A stretch of 34,408 nt of DNA. Origin: Nitrospirota bacterium (GTDB lineage: Bacteria > Nitrospirota > Nitrospiria > Nitrospirales > UBA8639). The first letter of the stretch is position 1; each line of letters opens with the position of its first letter. A program made the position numbers and the translations under genes. This document shows positions 33,015 through 34,408 of this stretch, one piece after another. The stretch lies in contig JAQBUF010000037.1 in assembly GCA_027623995.1 (NCBI GenBank), forward strand, positions 1 through 34,408, written 5' to 3'. The notes under the pieces are model-generated. The model did not search any database. It worked only from the letters and a program-made list of their open reading frames with translations, and was not told where the DNA came from.

Positions 33015-33123
33015 GGGAACCGTGGCGGGGGCGAGAAACTTGACCGTCTCCTGAGACTTCCTGTATGTGCGTGGTAAGGGTGGATAATGCCTCAATACGA
33101 AATTTCACAGAGGTGGGAAACAA

Positions 33124-34167
33124 GTGGTGAATAAGAAAATTGCATCAATTAACGTCTTCATGATCGTGTTTTCTCTGTGGTTTGGGACCAGTATGGGTTT
33201 GGCCCAAGAGGGATTTATTCCTCATGGCACGGAGACCGCTGGTGGCGCGACCTGGGTCGTGGCCTTAGACGGGACCGGGCAATTTATCTCCATCCAAGAA
33301 GCTATTGATCAAGCACATAGCGGGGATACGATTTTCATCAAGGCCGGGCGGTATGTCGAAGATGTCACTGTCCATAGTAAGGAAGGCCTCAAAGTTATTG
33401 GCGAGGGCATGAAAAAAGTGTTCATTGCCGGATTAGAGCGAGTAGGAACCCTCCACATTGGGAAATGGCCATATGGCGCAACGAATGTTGAAATTAGCGG
33501 GATGACCATCCAACAACATGGCGGCCTTGGGGTGGGGATTTTTAACGGAGCGGGCGTGACACTTCGTGATATTGATGTCAATGGATTGATCTTTAGCCAG
33601 CAGGTCCAACGAGTTCGAATCGAGAATTGTATTGTGGGCGGAAGTGAAACCACAGGGATGGCCTTTGCCGATTCAGATGCCATTCTTATTGGCAATATTA
33701 TTCACGACAATGATCACGGCGTGTCCGTGGGTGGAACCTCAAAAGTGGAACTAAAAAATAACGTCATTACACGAAGCTTGTTTGAAGCGGTCTTAGTGGC
33801 CGATAATGGGCAGGCGAGCGTTGTGCAAAATACTTTGGTCAACAATGGGGGTGGAATTAAGTTTCAGGACGAAGGTTCAGGAGAATTTCGAGGCAATATT
33901 ATCAGTGATTCAAAAGTGGGTGTCGCCTATTCAGCCAAAACCAAAGTGATGAGGGCACATAATGCTTTTCACAACAATGGGATTCATGACCAAATGAACG
34001 GAAGTGCTATCTCAATGGAAGCGACAAACAAAGCCAATCAAGATCACTTCGTTTCTCCGAAGTTCGTTGCCCCCGACCGCGGAGACTTCAGACTCAAAAC
34101 AGATTCACCATTGTTAAATGTCGGTGAGTTTGCCCATCTCGGAGCACTTGGCCCTGTCAGTCAATAA
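33124..34167 (+). CDS. Secreted right-handed parallel beta-helix protein
   Basis: A 347-residue protein with a signal peptide (ASINVFMIVFSLWFGTSMGLAQ). It begins with a pectin-lyase-fold entry segment (WVVALDGTGQFISIQEAIDQAHSGDTIFIKAGRYVEDVTV), then successive parallel beta-helix rungs (NVEISGMTI, GVTLRDIDVNG, RVRIENCIVGG, KVELKNNVITRS, SVVQNTLVNN, EFRGNIISDS), and the common ending GDFRLKTDSPLLNVG. The fold suggests polysaccharide binding or processing, like NosD/DUF1565-type proteins; no clear catalytic lyase residues can be assigned. Start GTG 33124 has GAGGTGGG six to seven bases upstream. It lies just outside the right coaE repeat. Confidence 0.82.
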   Translation: MVNKKIASINVFMIVFSLWFGTSMGLAQEGFIPHGTETAGGATWVVALDGTGQFISIQEAIDQAHSGDTIFIKAGRYVEDVTVHSKEGLKVIGEGMKKVFIAGLERVGTLHIGKWPYGATNVEISGMTIQQHGGLGVGIFNGAGVTLRDIDVNGLIFSQQVQRVRIENCIVGGSETTGMAFADSDAILIGNIIHDNDHGVSVGGTSKVELKNNVITRSLFEAVLVADNGQASVVQNTLVNNGGGIKFQDEGSGEFRGNIISDSKVGVAYSAKTKVMRAHNAFHNNGIHDQMNGSAISMEATNKANQDHFVSPKFVAPDRGDFRLKTDSPLLNVGEFAHLGALGPVSQ

Positions 34168-34212
34168 CGTTCAAGCCAAGGCTCCAACCAATTTGCCTAT
34201 ATTTTTTTCACA

Positions 34213-34329
34213 TTAAAAATTGATCTGTGCGGTAAACCCACCGGAATACGTGATGGTGTTATACGCCCCATTCAGCCCAGTAATTGCTGGGGCATCAGTC
34301 ACGGTACGTGGTTCCCACAAAAGAATCAT
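34213..34329 (-). pseudogene. C-terminal stump of an outer-membrane beta-barrel protein
   Basis: The minus strand reads about 38 codons ending AYNTITYSGGFTAQINF, with the terminal Phe and alternating pattern of outer-membrane barrel proteins. An EPRT segment seen in TonB receptors precedes it. Upstream the same frame meets a TAG within about 20 bases, so only the tail survives. It is the third receptor-like fragment in the window. The call rests on a short ending only. Confidence 0.4.
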
Positions 34330-34408
34330 TGTGAACAGGTGTAATGCCAACTATGGTTATATGTTGTGATTATCCAATGTTTATAGGGGGTTAAGTGTGG
34401 TTTGATGT

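Noticed and set aside
1-34408. CRISPR arrays, rRNA and tRNA genes
   Set aside because: No regularly spaced repeats, no rRNA-like conserved blocks and no cloverleaf with a T-arm consensus were noticed by eye. Cas4-like sequence alone is not evidence for CRISPR.

Overview
The window looks like chromosomal DNA of a Gram-negative (diderm) bacterium. It encodes TonB-dependent receptors, a periplasmic binding protein, secreted signal-peptide proteins and a probable lipoprotein. The gene content and moderate GC content fit a Nitrospirota/Nitrospira-like organism; that is an inference from family memory, not a search result.

Layout. Bases 1-70 are the 3' end of a group II intron (end of domain V plus domain VI). 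Next come hemW, a small unknown gene, and an AT-rich gene-free stretch with DnaA-box-like sites (about 1850-2272). Then a DUF4112 membrane protein and a Cas4-like/DEDD nuclease fusion (DUF2779) diverge from each other. Bases 4515-8380 form a housekeeping operon aroQ-efp-accB-accC-thiE (dehydroquinase, translation factor EF-P, the two biotin-dependent acetyl-CoA carboxylase subunits, thiamine phosphate synthase). Facing it on the minus strand are an SDR oxidoreductase and bioD. The pairing is logical, because AccB is the main biotin-carrying protein. An unknown secreted protein follows, then a small HigBA toxin-antitoxin islet bracketed by direct repeats of the putA 3' end, then putA itself. 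Next come an unknown secreted protein with a dienelactone-hydrolase-like protein, a large TPR lipoprotein, and a minus-strand coaE-trxB-thiI cluster.

The most interesting part is 22.8-33.0 kb. The start region of coaE (start codon through the Walker A motif, plus upstream DNA) recurs as a partial direct repeat at 32.8-33.0 kb. The two copies bracket about 10 kb of accessory DNA, so this looks like an old genomic island. Inside are a sigma-54 response regulator, a histidine kinase, an orphan ABC-type substrate-binding protein and a TonB-dependent receptor. Three of these four carry disabling lesions: in-frame TAG, TGA and TGA codons, plus a +1 shift in a run of eight G. VapBC, a REP-like inverted pair, the 3' stump of a second TonB receptor, a collagen-like secreted protein whose start sits at the edge of that stump, and a free-standing acyl carrier protein follow. 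The right-hand coaE copy is itself split by a 115-bp hairpin-ended element resembling a non-autonomous IS200/IS605 relative.

The window ends with a secreted beta-helix protein and a short outer-membrane-protein C-terminal stump. No integrase, transposase, rRNA, tRNA or CRISPR array was recognised. Two separate cases of a short extra copy of a housekeeping-gene end bracketing acquired genes (putA with HigBA, coaE with the 10-kb island) are the main unexplained structure.
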